Source of the DNA: Paenalcaligenes hominis
Lineage (GTDB): Bacteria; Pseudomonadota; Gammaproteobacteria; Burkholderiales; Burkholderiaceae_B
Length of the DNA stretch: 64,000 bases
Direction of reading: 5' to 3'
NCBI RefSeq assembly: GCF_011927625.1
Contig: NZ_JAATIZ010000003.1
Span: forward strand, 372,001 to 436,000
Shown here: piece by piece, positions 44,831 through 55,183 of the stretch
Position numbering within the stretch: position 1 is the first letter of the stretch
Layout of the letters: each line of letters begins with the position of its first letter
Notes under the pieces: generated by a model
The model's database searches: none
Told to the model about the DNA's origin: nothing
What the model saw: only the letters and a program-made list of their open reading frames with translations
Made by a program: the position numbers and the translations under genes

Positions 44831-45439
44831 ATGACTCAGAAACGACTAAAAGTCGGCCTAACGGGGGGTATTGGCTCAGGCAAGTCTTTTGTGGCGACGC
44901 TACTAGAACAATGGGGCGCCACCACGGTAGATACCGATCTAATTGCTCATCAAATAACCGCGCCTCAGGGGGCGGCCATTGAGCCCATTCGTCAGCACTT
45001 TGGCGATCAGTTTATTACTGAAAAAGGGGCGATGTGTCGCGACCAAATGCGCGAGTTGGTTTTTAGTCAGCCTGAACAACGCGAAGTCTTGCAGGCGATT
45101 TTGCACCCTTTGATTAGAGATCTTACATTTAGACAAGTACAGCAAGCTCAAGGTTGTTATGTTGTAGTGGTTATACCTTTACTTGTCGAGTCTAAGCACT
45201 GGATCTCTCAGCTGGATCGGGTTTGTGTCGTCGATTGCGACGAGGCCACCCAAATTGCTCGGGTTCAGCAACGTAGTGGGCTGACGGTGGCTCAAATCAA
45301 GCGTATCATGGACGCTCAGGCCACCAGAACGCAGCGTCTTGCTGTGGCAGATGATGTCATCCTGAATGACGCGCACACCACACTTGCGCAACTTACCGAA
45401 CGTACCCAATTAAAGCATCAGCTATGGCTCGGCTTGTAA
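44831..45439 (+). CDS. coaE: Dephospho-CoA kinase
   Basis: This 202-residue P-loop kinase for the last step of coenzyme A synthesis has the Walker A GLTGGIGSGKSF at residues 9-20, DTDLIAHQIT, HPLIRD and VVVVIPLLVESKHW. The ATG at 44831 places the P-loop at the normal distance; a longer frame runs into the upstream gene. It lies 13 bases after the PilD-like gene. Confidence 0.96.
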   Translation: MTQKRLKVGLTGGIGSGKSFVATLLEQWGATTVDTDLIAHQITAPQGAAIEPIRQHFGDQFITEKGAMCRDQMRELVFSQPEQREVLQAILHPLIRDLTFRQVQQAQGCYVVVVIPLLVESKHWISQLDRVCVVDCDEATQIARVQQRSGLTVAQIKRIMDAQATRTQRLAVADDVILNDAHTTLAQLTERTQLKHQLWLGL

Positions 45440-45486
45440 GCTAATTTTGCCAAACAAAACATGAATCAATTTAGGGTTTTTATTGC

Positions 45487-46242
45487 GTGATTTTATACGA
45501 ATACCCCTGTAACGAACGAGTACGCACTTTTTTACGTGTCGAGTCTTTATTTAAACGTTTGTTTTACTTCACCGAAGGTGCAGACAGTTATATGCACCAG
45601 GTTGCCATTGCTACGTTGTTTGACTTGTTGGATGTGACCGAACGCTCTGACTTGCGTGGTATGGTTCTACAAGATCTCGAGCGTCAGCGTGCGGCCTTAG
45701 CCGCATTGCGCGAGCACCCCCAAGTATCGGCTGACATGCTAGATAAAATGCTAGCTGAAATTCACGATATTTCTAGTGCTTTAGCCAGTCAAGGTCGCAG
45801 TGGCCAAGAGCTACGAAATAACGAATGGTTATCTAGCTTACGTGGCCGATTAGTGGTGCCCGGTGGATACTCGCCAGTAGACATGCCATCTTTTTATGGT
45901 TGGCAAATGCAAAGTGTGGCCAAACGTCAGTCCGATATTGCGGGCTGGTCGGCGTGCTTTATGCCGTTGTTTAACGCCCTCAGCCTAATTTTGCGTATTT
46001 TACGTGGGGCGGGTGACACGACCGAGCAAGTAGCCACCGATGGCTCGTATCAAGAAATGCTAGGCGGCAAAAGCTTTCAGCTTTTACGCGTCTGGGTAAA
46101 TGAAAAATACGAAGTGTTTCCAGAAATGAGCGCCAATAAGTATGTGATTTTAGTGCGCTTTTCTCGTCATGACGGTGAACAAAAGCCCTTGACCGTCAAA
46201 GAAAACATTTCCTTTACTATTGCACGTTGTAATGTGGGCTAA
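45487..46242 (+). CDS. zapD: Cell division protein ZapD
   Basis: This 251-residue cytosolic FtsZ-bundling protein (DUF1342) has the N-terminal ILYEYPCNERVRTFLRVESLF and the central GGYSPVDMPSFYGWQ typical of the family. It starts with GTG, 47 bases after coaE. The usual next gene, yacG, is not present; an RND efflux operon follows instead after 21 bases. Confidence 0.95.
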   Translation: MILYEYPCNERVRTFLRVESLFKRLFYFTEGADSYMHQVAIATLFDLLDVTERSDLRGMVLQDLERQRAALAALREHPQVSADMLDKMLAEIHDISSALASQGRSGQELRNNEWLSSLRGRLVVPGGYSPVDMPSFYGWQMQSVAKRQSDIAGWSACFMPLFNALSLILRILRGAGDTTEQVATDGSYQEMLGGKSFQLLRVWVNEKYEVFPEMSANKYVILVRFSRHDGEQKPLTVKENISFTIARCNVG

Positions 46243-46263
46243 TTATGGCTGGAGAATTCATAC

Positions 46264-47475
46264 ATGACAGAAAAAAATGACCACGTTTCCCCAAAGCCAG
46301 CACGACGCTGGCTTTGGGTTTTGGTAGTTGTAGTAGTGGTCGCAGGTTGGTATGGATGGTCGCAGTATAAATCAACAGACTCTAGCTCAAACGCCCGTGC
46401 AGCCGTAACGCTGCGCGGTCAAAAAACCCCTGTCCGTACGGCTGATGTCAGTATGGGTGTGGTCGAGGAACGTCTCCAAGCCGTCGGCACGGTCCAAGCC
46501 TTTAATACCGTGGTCGTGCGCAGTCGTGTCGAAGGCGAGCTGATAAAACTGAATTTTAAAGACGGTCAGTTTGTCCAAGCTGGGGCAGTGTTAGCTGAAA
46601 TTGATCCACGACCGTATCAGGCTAAGCTTGATCAGGCGCAGGGCCAATTGCGCCAAATTCAAGCGCAATTAACGCAAGCTAAATCCGATTTAGCTCGTTA
46701 CACTCAGCTTGAAAAACAGCAGTCCATTGCCAAACAACAAGTCGATTCACAGCGGGCTTTAGTCAATCAGCTCGAAGGGTCTGTGACCTCGGCCCAAGCT
46801 GCCGTAGACGATGCACAGTTGCAGTTAGGCTATACCCAAATGACGGCCCCGATTAACGGTCGTTTAGGCTTACGTAATCTGGACGAGGGCAATTTAATTT
46901 CTGCAGCCAATACAGATGGGCTTGTGGTTATCACACAAACCCAACCCATTGCGGTCAGTTTTGCCCTACCCGAAAACGACTTACAGCGCTTACTCGAACG
47001 CTTACAGCTTGAGAGTGAGCTAAGCGTTTATGTTAGCGATCGCCAAAACAAATTGGTCAGTTCAGGCTCTATTTTGGCAGTAGACAATCAAATTAATCTT
47101 GATACCGGTACGATTCGTGTTAAAGCCTCAATGCCTAATCTAGATAACCGATTATTTCCTAATCAGTTTGTGAGTGTCAGTGTGCTATTAGCTAACCACA
47201 ACGGTTTAGTCGTACCTAGCGAGGCCATCCAAACGGGTTCGATTGGCGATTTTGTGTACGTGGTATCTGATGACAATCAGGTCGCCATTCGCAAAGTCAC
47301 GGTAGGGCTCACCACCGATGAACGTAGCCTTATTACTGCAGGGCTAGAACAAGGTGAAAAAGTCGTTGTCGAAGGCACCGATCGTTTGCGTGAGGGCAGC
47401 CAAGTCGAGCCCATTAACGGTACAGTCAACGGTCGGAACGGGGGTGGTAGCGGCCGCACTCCTAGCGCTTCTTAA
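46264..47475 (+). CDS. mdtA: RND efflux periplasmic adaptor (MdtA-like)
   Basis: This 403-residue membrane-fusion protein has a positively charged N-terminus, one membrane anchor (WLWVLVVVVVVAGWYGW), a lipoyl/hairpin region (~60-190, with VRSRVEGELIKLNFKDGQFVQAG read in parts) and beta-barrel domains. It links the inner-membrane pumps to the outer-membrane factor. It is the first gene of a four-gene operon. The Gly/Arg-rich C-terminal tail is typical of MdtA. Confidence 0.93.
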   Translation: MTEKNDHVSPKPARRWLWVLVVVVVVAGWYGWSQYKSTDSSSNARAAVTLRGQKTPVRTADVSMGVVEERLQAVGTVQAFNTVVVRSRVEGELIKLNFKDGQFVQAGAVLAEIDPRPYQAKLDQAQGQLRQIQAQLTQAKSDLARYTQLEKQQSIAKQQVDSQRALVNQLEGSVTSAQAAVDDAQLQLGYTQMTAPINGRLGLRNLDEGNLISAANTDGLVVITQTQPIAVSFALPENDLQRLLERLQLESELSVYVSDRQNKLVSSGSILAVDNQINLDTGTIRVKASMPNLDNRLFPNQFVSVSVLLANHNGLVVPSEAIQTGSIGDFVYVVSDDNQVAIRKVTVGLTTDERSLITAGLEQGEKVVVEGTDRLREGSQVEPINGTVNGRNGGGSGRTPSAS

Positions 47476-47493
47476 GCATAAGGTACTGCAGCG

Positions 47494-50400
47494 GTGACGA
47501 TTTCTAGGATATTTATTCTGCGACCTGTGGCGACCACCCTGGCGATGGTAGCCCTCTTGTTAGCGGGTTTACTGGGTTATAAAAGCTTACCTGTGGCAGC
47601 CTTGCCGCAGGTCGATTACCCCACTATCCAGGTTGTCACCTTATACCCAGGTGCCAGCCCTAGTGTCATGGCCTCTTTGGTGACCTCGCCGCTAGAGCGA
47701 CAATTCGGACAAATGCCCGGCCTAGCGCAAATGAGCTCAAGCAGCTCGGGCGGGGCGTCACGCATTACCTTGCAGTTTGATCTGGGTTTGTCATTGGCGA
47801 TTGCCGAGCAAGAAGTCCAAGCGGCTATTAATGCGGCATCGACTATGTTGCCCTCTGATTTACCGTCACCACCGCTGTACAACAAGGTGAACCCTGCCGA
47901 TCAACCGGTCATTAGTTTGGCTGTTACGTCGCCGACTCTGCCTCTACCTCAAGTCCGTGATCTTATTGATTTGCGTGTGGCCCAAAAGCTGTCTCAAGTG
48001 TCGGGGGTGGGTTTGGTGAGTATAGCGGGAGGGCAGCGCCCCGCCGTGCGCATTCAAGTCAATCCCGAAGCCCTAGCGGCACGAAATGTGGCGTTGTCTG
48101 CGGTACGACAGGCTGTAATAGGGGCAAACGTCAATCAGCCCAAAGGCAGTTTAGATGGGCCCAAACGATCCACTACCATCAGTGCTAACGAACAGTTGCG
48201 TTCTGTTGAGGACTACGAAAATTTAATTATTCAGTACGTGAACGAGGCACCACTGCGTTTAGGTGATATTGCTACGGTGGTTCAAGACGCCGAAGACTTA
48301 CGCCAAGCAGCATGGATAGGTACTGAGCCCGCTATTTTGTTAAATATTCAACGTCAGCCCGGTGCGAACGTCATTGAGGTGGCTGAAAGCATTAAACAAC
48401 AACTCGATAGCTTGCAACGTTCATTGCCGACGGGGGTGGATATTCAAGTCGCCACAGATCGCACCCTCACGATCCGAGACTCCGTAAAACAAGTGCAAAT
48501 TGAAATGCTGATGGCTATCGCCCTAGTGGTGTTGGTGACTTTCGTCTTTTTACGTACTTGGACTGCGACCTTTATTCCCTCTGTGGTGGTGCCTTTATCC
48601 ATTGCTGGTACCTTTGCGATTATGTTTTTGTGGGGGTTCAGCATTAATAACCTAACCCTCATGGCCTTAACCATAGCCACAGGGTTTGTGGTTGACGATG
48701 CCATTGTGATGATTGAAAACATTGCGCGCTACATCGAAGAAGGAATGCAGCCTTTGCAGGCGGCGCTAAAAGGGGCGCAGCAAATCACTTTCACATTGAT
48801 TTCATTAACGGTGTCGTTAATTGCGGTGTTGATCCCGTTGCTTTTTATGTCCGATGTCATTGGGCGTTTATTCCAAGAGTTCGCCATTACATTGGCCATT
48901 GCTATTTCATTGTCGTTGTTTATTTCGCTAAGCCTAACACCGATGATGTGCGCGCTGTATTTACGCGCTCCCGCCGACCAACCCCAACAGCAAGGGCGAT
49001 TCGTTCAGTGGTCTGACCGTACAATGCACGCTTTAACTCGCTCGTACGAGCGCGGCTTGCAGTGGGTATTAAAGCGTCAAACCTTAACGTTGTGGGTGGC
49101 CGTAGCCACCTTAGTGTTAACGGGCGGTATGTACTTGCTGGTGCCTAAAGGGTTTTTCCCACAGCAAGACACGGGCATGATTCAAGCCATTACTGAAGGG
49201 CCTCAGGCGGCGTCTTTTAGTGCTATGTCACGGTTGCAAACTCAGGCAGCGGAAACCATTCTGACCCACCCCGACGTAGCAGCCGTCACGTCGTTTATTG
49301 GGGTGGACGGCAGCAATGCCACCCTCAATACAGGGCGTATGCAAATTGCCTTAAAACCGCATGCGCAGCGTCGCTTGGTGGCCTCGGCCGTCATCGAGCA
49401 GCTTGCTGCCAGTTTCGCACCGCAACCTGACTTTCGGCTCTATTTTCAACCCGTACAAGAGCTAACCGTTGATGATCAAATTAGTCGCACCGCCTATCAA
49501 ATGGCGTTGTCGGATCCCGATCCAACAGTATTAAATGAATGGACCCCTTTGTGGGCCGAGCAACTGCAACAATTACCGCAGTTGGCGGAGGTAGCCACCG
49601 ATTTACAAATGCGTGGTCAACAAGTCATTGTGAATGTGGATCGTGACGCTGCCGCCCGCTTAGGGATCAGCAAAGCCACCATTGATGATGTATTGTATGA
49701 CGCATTTGGTCAGCGCCTGATCTCTACCATTTATACTCAATCGGCTCAATATCGTGTGGTGCTCGAGGTAGCCCCCGAATTTAGGCAGTCGCCAGATAGC
49801 TTGCAGTCTATTTATTTACCTACGCGCAGTGGTCAAGTGGTGCCATTGGCTACGGTAGCGCGCATGCAGTTAGCTCCTGTCGAGCTTTCTATTGATCGTT
49901 TGGATCAGTTCCCTGCGACTCAATTGTCGTTTAATGTGGCGTCAGGCTACTCCCTTTCTGATGCGGTAGATGCGATTCAGCAAAGTGCTATCGAGGCGCA
50001 GTTGCCCGAGTCCTCCGAGTTGCGCTTTTTAGGGGCGGCGCAGGCTTTTGAGGCGTCTCTATCCAGTACCTTATGGTTGATGTTAGCGGCGGTGCTCACC
50101 ATGTATATTGTGTTGGGCGTTTTATATGAAAGCTATATTCATCCCGTCACTATTTTGTCGACGTTGCCTTCGGCTACCATTGGAGCCCTAGCCGCTTTGC
50201 TTTTAACCGGACGCGAGCTCGACATGGTGGGCGTAATTGGCATTATTTTGCTGATTGGTATTGTCAAGAAAAACGCCATTATGATGATTGACTTTGCTTT
50301 AGTGGCACAACGTCAAGACAAGCTGCCCGCCCATACAGCTATTTATCAAGCGGCCCTTTTGCGTTTTCGTCCTATTTTAATGACCACGTTTGCTGCTTTA

Positions 50401-50586
50401 TTTAGCGCCATCCCTTTGATGCTCGCGACCGGAGCCGGTGCAGAGATGCGTCAACCGCTAGGCTTAGTGATGGTAGGTGGTTTAATTTGTAGTCAGTTGC
50501 TGACGTTATTTACTACCCCTGTGATCTATTTGTTTTTTGATCGCTGGGCGCAGCGCTGGCAGGCCTATAAGCAGAGCCGAGCATGA
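47494..50586 (+). CDS. mdtB: RND multidrug efflux permease (MdtB-like)
   Basis: This 1030-residue pump has 12 membrane helices, two large periplasmic loops and the TM4 proton-relay motif [14 protein letters not shown]. The N-terminus ([22 protein letters not shown]) and [13 protein letters not shown] near the end are standard for MdtB/MdtC. The start is GTG. It ends in an ATGA overlap with the next pump gene. The two paralogous pumps should assemble as a mixed trimer. Confidence 0.94.
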   Translation: MTISRIFILRPVATTLAMVALLLAGLLGYKSLPVAALPQVDYPTIQVVTLYPGASPSVMASLVTSPLERQFGQMPGLAQMSSSSSGGASRITLQFDLGLSLAIAEQEVQAAINAASTMLPSDLPSPPLYNKVNPADQPVISLAVTSPTLPLPQVRDLIDLRVAQKLSQVSGVGLVSIAGGQRPAVRIQVNPEALAARNVALSAVRQAVIGANVNQPKGSLDGPKRSTTISANEQLRSVEDYENLIIQYVNEAPLRLGDIATVVQDAEDLRQAAWIGTEPAILLNIQRQPGANVIEVAESIKQQLDSLQRSLPTGVDIQVATDRTLTIRDSVKQVQIEMLMAIALVVLVTFVFLRTWTATFIPSVVVPLSIAGTFAIMFLWGFSINNLTLMALTIATGFVVDDAIVMIENIARYIEEGMQPLQAALKGAQQITFTLISLTVSLIAVLIPLLFMSDVIGRLFQEFAITLAIAISLSLFISLSLTPMMCALYLRAPADQPQQQGRFVQWSDRTMHALTRSYERGLQWVLKRQTLTLWVAVATLVLTGGMYLLVPKGFFPQQDTGMIQAITEGPQAASFSAMSRLQTQAAETILTHPDVAAVTSFIGVDGSNATLNTGRMQIALKPHAQRRLVASAVIEQLAASFAPQPDFRLYFQPVQELTVDDQISRTAYQMALSDPDPTVLNEWTPLWAEQLQQLPQLAEVATDLQMRGQQVIVNVDRDAAARLGISKATIDDVLYDAFGQRLISTIYTQSAQYRVVLEVAPEFRQSPDSLQSIYLPTRSGQVVPLATVARMQLAPVELSIDRLDQFPATQLSFNVASGYSLSDAVDAIQQSAIEAQLPESSELRFLGAAQAFEASLSSTLWLMLAAVLTMYIVLGVLYESYIHPVTILSTLPSATIGALAALLLTGRELDMVGVIGIILLIGIVKKNAIMMIDFALVAQRQDKLPAHTAIYQAALLRFRPILMTTFAALFSAIPLMLATGAGAEMRQPLGLVMVGGLICSQLLTLFTTPVIYLFFDRWAQRWQAYKQSRA

Positions 50587-53500
50587 AACGCTGGTTAACG
50601 CTTTTTATTATGCGTCCTGTAGCAACCACGTTGTTGTGTATTGCTATGGTGTTCAGCGGTCTTTTAGCGCTCAGTCAGCTGCCTGTGGCTCCCTTGCCGC
50701 AAATGGATTTCCCTATGATTTCGGTCAGCGCTAATTTGCCTGGGGCGAGTCCAGAAACCATGGCATCAAGTGTGGCTACCCCCTTAGAGCAGGCGCTGGG
50801 GGCGATCTCGGGGCTTAGCGAAATGAGCTCCCGTAGCTCAGAAGGCTCTACACGTATTACTTTGATGTTTGATCTAGAGCGCGACATTAACGAGGCCGCT
50901 CGCGATGTGCAAGGGGCCATTAATCAAGCCATGCCCATGATGCCTTCGGGCATGCGTGGCGTACCTTCTTACTTTAAAGTGAATCCCAGCGCAGCGCCCA
51001 TCATGGTCTTAGCCATGACCTCGCCTGTTGCTACACAAGGGCAGCTTTACGATATGGCTACCACCATCGTAGCCCAGAAATTGGCACAAGTGCGCGGGGT
51101 AGGTCAGGTAGATGTAGGTGGTGGTTCCTTACCCGCGGTGCGTATTAGTGTGAATCCTCAGGCCTTAGCAGTAGCTGGTCTGGCCTTAGATGACATACGT
51201 ACGGCTCTAAATGGGGCTAACCCATTGCGGCCTAATGGCTATGTAGAAAATGACGATGAACAATGGTGGCTCAGCACCAATCGGCAAATGAACCAAGCAC
51301 AGCAAATCGCGCCATTAATTATCGGATGGAACGAGGACAGTGCAATTCGCTTACAGGATGTCGCGACGGTTGAGGATTCGGTCGAAGACATTAATAACTT
51401 AGGTTATGTGAACAATCAAGAAGCCGTTTTGTTAATTGTGCGGCGTCAAGCCGATGCCAATATTATTGAAACAGTGGAAGACATTCGCGCACGTATTCCA
51501 CAGCTCGAGGCCATGCTGCCTTCAGATGTACGTTTACAGGTGGCTCAAGATCGTACCCCCAGTATTCGTGCTACCTTAACCGAAGCGCAAACCACCTTAT
51601 TCATTGCCGTCGGGCTCGTGGTGCTGGTAGTACTTCTGTTTTTACGAGACTGGCGCGCCGCGTTAATTCCTGCTGTGGCGGTGCCGGCCTCGTTGATTAG
51701 TACCTTTGCGTTAATGTATTTTTTTGGTTTTACCTTAAATACCATTTCGTTGATGGCGTTGATTGTGGCAACGGGTTTTGTGGTGGACGATGCTATTGTG
51801 GTGTTGGAAAGCATTATGCGCTACTTAGAGCAAGGTCTTAGCCCATTGCGGGCCGCTGCGCGTGGCGTACGTACGGTCGGATTTACTGTTACCGCCATGA
51901 GCCTCTCATTAGTGGCGGTGTTTATCCCGTTGTGGTTAGTGGGCGGCTTAGTAGGGCGGTTATTTAAAGAGTTTGCTGTGACCTTATCGGTAGCGGTCAT
52001 GATTTCATGGTTGATTTCGCTTATGCTGACGCCCATGATGGCCGCTAGGCTTTTGCGTTCGCGTCCGCATGGGGTGGCTGACCGTGCCACCTATGCCTTA
52101 GAGCGGGTCTTGCTTCGATGCGGAGCCTACTGCAGTGCCGTGTATAAAATCACTTTAACGTGGGCATTACGTTACCGCTTTTTGACCCTATTATCTTTAT
52201 TGGCAACCATTGCTTTAAATGGCTATTTATACGCTACGGTACCCAAAGGCTTGTTTCCCCAGCAAGACACCGGCCAGCTCATGGGGTTCTTTAGAACGGA
52301 CCGAGGCATGTCCTTTGAGGCCATGAAGCCCAAGCTGGATGCGTTTCGTCAAATTATTCAGGCGGATCCCGCTGTACAAAACGTTGCTGTGTTTGCAGGT
52401 GGGCGGGGCGGAAGCAATTCCTCGACGATTCTGGTCGAGCTTGTGCCGTTAGATCAGCGTGATGTGAGCGCCCTTGAGGTTGTTGCGCGGTTACGCAACC
52501 AGCTTCAGTCCGAGCCAGGTGCGCGCTTATTTCTGACGCCTCAGCAAGATATTTTTGTGGGGGGTGGCCTTGGGCGCTCTGGTTCCTATAGCTATAGCTT
52601 ATTAGGCAGTGAGCTATCGGTGCTCAAAGAGTGGCAGCCCAAGGTGCAACGAGCAATGGCGGCTTTGCCCGAGCTAACGGACGTAGATGCAGACTCTGAA
52701 GACAAAGGGGCGCGCATCGAGCTGGTGATTGATAGGGAAAAGGCCACCTCGTTAGGTATTGATATGGCGTTGGTAGCGTCCACGTTAAACAGCGCTTTTA
52801 GTCAGCGCCAAGTAGGAGTCGTGTATGGGCGCTTAAACCAATATTACATTGTGATGGGGGTAGAGAAACGGTTTTCTCAAGATATCGAGGCGCTACAGCA
52901 GCTCGAGGTCGTAACGCACGAAGGCAAGCGTATCCCGTTGTCTGTCTTCACTCATTTTGAGCACGGTAATGCACCGCTCAGTGTGAGTCACCAAGGTCTA
53001 TTCATTGCAGAAAGTGTGTCATTTGGTCTTGCCGATGGGGTGTCGTTGGATCAGGCCGTACGTGCGATTGATGAGGCCATGGCGCGCATTAGCTTACCTA
53101 CTCATCAGATTCAGGCGGGTTACGAAGGCTCGGCACGAATGATGCAACAAGCTATTGCGCAACAGCCCATGCTGATCTTGGCCGCTTTAGCCGTGATGTA
53201 CATTGTTTTGGGGATGCTGTATGAGAGCTATATGCACCCTCTGACCATTCTTTCTACCTTGCCATCTGCCGGAATTGGGGCGTTATTAGCCTTAAAGCTC
53301 GTTAATGAAGAGTTCTCTATTATTGCCATGATTGGTGTGTTTTTATTGATTGGTATCGTCAAGAAAAACGCCATTATGATGGTGGATTATGCGTTGCATG
53401 CACAGCGAGACAAAGGCTTAGCTGTGACCGAGGCGGCTTTTGAAGCCTGCATGGTGCGTTTTCGCCCCATTATGATGACCACTATTTCAGCCATTTTAGG

Positions 53501-53681
53501 TGCGGTGCCATTAATTATTGCCACCGGGCCAGGGGTGGAAATGCGTCAACCTTTAGGCCTAACCATTGTGGGGGGGTTGATCGTCAGCCAGCTTCTTACG
53601 CTTTACACCACGCCGGTGGTGTATATCTATCTAGAGCGCATTGCGCAGTTTTTCCGACCAACAAAAAAGGCCACAGTATGA
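50583..53681 (+). CDS. mdtC: RND multidrug efflux permease (MdtC-like)
   Basis: This 1032-residue paralogue of the preceding gene has the same layout: N-terminal [25 protein letters not shown]4 [17 protein letters not shown], and [15 protein letters not shown]. Known MdtBC complexes use two MdtB and one MdtC, exporting novobiocin, bile salts and similar compounds; the substrates here are unknown. The last four bases overlap the outer-membrane factor gene (ATGA). Confidence 0.94.
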   Translation: MKRWLTLFIMRPVATTLLCIAMVFSGLLALSQLPVAPLPQMDFPMISVSANLPGASPETMASSVATPLEQALGAISGLSEMSSRSSEGSTRITLMFDLERDINEAARDVQGAINQAMPMMPSGMRGVPSYFKVNPSAAPIMVLAMTSPVATQGQLYDMATTIVAQKLAQVRGVGQVDVGGGSLPAVRISVNPQALAVAGLALDDIRTALNGANPLRPNGYVENDDEQWWLSTNRQMNQAQQIAPLIIGWNEDSAIRLQDVATVEDSVEDINNLGYVNNQEAVLLIVRRQADANIIETVEDIRARIPQLEAMLPSDVRLQVAQDRTPSIRATLTEAQTTLFIAVGLVVLVVLLFLRDWRAALIPAVAVPASLISTFALMYFFGFTLNTISLMALIVATGFVVDDAIVVLESIMRYLEQGLSPLRAAARGVRTVGFTVTAMSLSLVAVFIPLWLVGGLVGRLFKEFAVTLSVAVMISWLISLMLTPMMAARLLRSRPHGVADRATYALERVLLRCGAYCSAVYKITLTWALRYRFLTLLSLLATIALNGYLYATVPKGLFPQQDTGQLMGFFRTDRGMSFEAMKPKLDAFRQIIQADPAVQNVAVFAGGRGGSNSSTILVELVPLDQRDVSALEVVARLRNQLQSEPGARLFLTPQQDIFVGGGLGRSGSYSYSLLGSELSVLKEWQPKVQRAMAALPELTDVDADSEDKGARIELVIDREKATSLGIDMALVASTLNSAFSQRQVGVVYGRLNQYYIVMGVEKRFSQDIEALQQLEVVTHEGKRIPLSVFTHFEHGNAPLSVSHQGLFIAESVSFGLADGVSLDQAVRAIDEAMARISLPTHQIQAGYEGSARMMQQAIAQQPMLILAALAVMYIVLGMLYESYMHPLTILSTLPSAGIGALLALKLVNEEFSIIAMIGVFLLIGIVKKNAIMMVDYALHAQRDKGLAVTEAAFEACMVRFRPIMMTTISAILGAVPLIIATGPGVEMRQPLGLTIVGGLIVSQLLTLYTTPVVYIYLERIAQFFRPTKKATV

Positions 53682-55063
53682 AAAAATGGGCAGGGGTGTT
53701 GTTAAGTCTGGGTGCGATAACAGGGTGTGCTGTCGGTCCTGATTATCAAACCATTGAGACGCCTTTAAGCGTAGATTATGCCTATCGCGAGCAGGCTACA
53801 GATAGCGCATGGTTTCAAATCGACCCCAAGCACATTCCCGTCTCACAACCGTGGTGGCAACTTTTTCAGGAACCCACGCTTAATATCTGGATGACCCAGT
53901 TACACAGCGCAAACCTCGATTTAGCACAAGCTGAAGCGCGGTATAGGCAAGCCCAAGCCGCTTTGCAACAGACACAGGCGGGGTTTTTTCCGACGGTGGG
54001 CTCTCAAGCCTCCTCACAACGTTCAGGTTCAGGGCAAACCAGCCCGACTGACCAATATTCCCTCAGTGCTAATGTCAGCTGGGAGCTAGACGTGTGGGGG
54101 CGTGTTCGTCGCTCGGTCGAGGCCGGCACGGCACAACAACAAGCCAGTGCGGCAGATACCGATGCGGTACGCCTGAGTCTCGAGTCCACTTTGGCGCAAA
54201 GCTACTTTCAAGCTAAAAATATCCGTGCTAGCCAACAGCTTTACGAACAAACCCTTGCCGCCTATGAACGTAGCTTGCAAATGACGCGAAATCGTTTAGA
54301 GGCAGGCTTAATTTCGCCTGCGGATGTGGCGGCGGCGGAAACGCAATTAGAAAATGCACGTACCCAAGCCTTAGCACTAGAGCGCCAGTGGTTTTTATTA
54401 CGAAACGCGATGGCTGTGTTGGTAGGAAAGGCTCCGGCCGAGTTTGAGCTGAGCGCTGAGGCGGATTTGGGGGTACTGCCATCTGTGCCGGTAGGGTTGC
54501 CTGCTCAGTTACTGGTGCGCCGCCCCGATGTGATAGCGGCTGAACGCCGTGTTGCGGCGGCTAATGCACAAATCGGCGTGGCAACCGCGGCTTGGTTCCC
54601 TAACCTTACCCTTTCGGCTCAGGGCGGGTATCGCAGTGGTTCTTGGTCGGATTGGATCAGTGCGCCAGCGCGATTTTGGTCCTTAGGTCCGGCTTTGGCT
54701 TTGACCTTATTTGATGGGGGCGCGCGTTCGGCTCGCATTCGCGAGGCCGAAGCCACTTACGATGTTCAAGCGGCCACCTATAAGAAAACGGCCTTAGATG
54801 CTTTGCGCGAGGTAGAGGATGCGCTGGTGCAGACACACGGGTTACGCCAAGAGGTGCAAAGCCAAGAGCGTGTTGTGGCCGCCGCACAGCAGTCCTTGCA
54901 ACTGACGCGCAATCAATACGAGGCGGGGCTCATTGATTATTTGTCTGTGGTTCAAGTTGAAACCAATGCCTTATCTGCTCAGCGCGCCTTATTAAACCTC
55001 CAAAGTGAGCTTTATATCAGCGCCATACGCTTAATCACCGCCCTAGGTGGTCGTTGGGATTAA
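53678..55063 (+). CDS. Outer-membrane efflux lipoprotein (NodT/OprM family)
   Basis: This 461-residue TolC-type channel is made as a lipoprotein (lipobox ITGC, Cys at ~17). It has the usual two repeats of long helices, with LDLAQAEARYRQAQAAL in the first half and LVRRPDVIAAERRVAAANAQIGVA in the second. ATGA coupling with mdtC shows a single MdtABC plus channel operon, so the pump carries its own outer-membrane exit. No regulator (such as BaeSR) is adjacent. Confidence 0.93.
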   Translation: MKKWAGVLLSLGAITGCAVGPDYQTIETPLSVDYAYREQATDSAWFQIDPKHIPVSQPWWQLFQEPTLNIWMTQLHSANLDLAQAEARYRQAQAALQQTQAGFFPTVGSQASSQRSGSGQTSPTDQYSLSANVSWELDVWGRVRRSVEAGTAQQQASAADTDAVRLSLESTLAQSYFQAKNIRASQQLYEQTLAAYERSLQMTRNRLEAGLISPADVAAAETQLENARTQALALERQWFLLRNAMAVLVGKAPAEFELSAEADLGVLPSVPVGLPAQLLVRRPDVIAAERRVAAANAQIGVATAAWFPNLTLSAQGGYRSGSWSDWISAPARFWSLGPALALTLFDGGARSARIREAEATYDVQAATYKKTALDALREVEDALVQTHGLRQEVQSQERVVAAAQQSLQLTRNQYEAGLIDYLSVVQVETNALSAQRALLNLQSELYISAIRLITALGGRWD

Positions 55064-55183
55064 GGAGTTTTCCTAGTTTTTATTTCGTTGTATTTGCTCT
55101 ATTGTATTCACGTGTATCTTTTTACACCTAAAAGCTTTAGTTTTAAAGCTTATACAACTAAATAATATGGAGACTGCTTTATC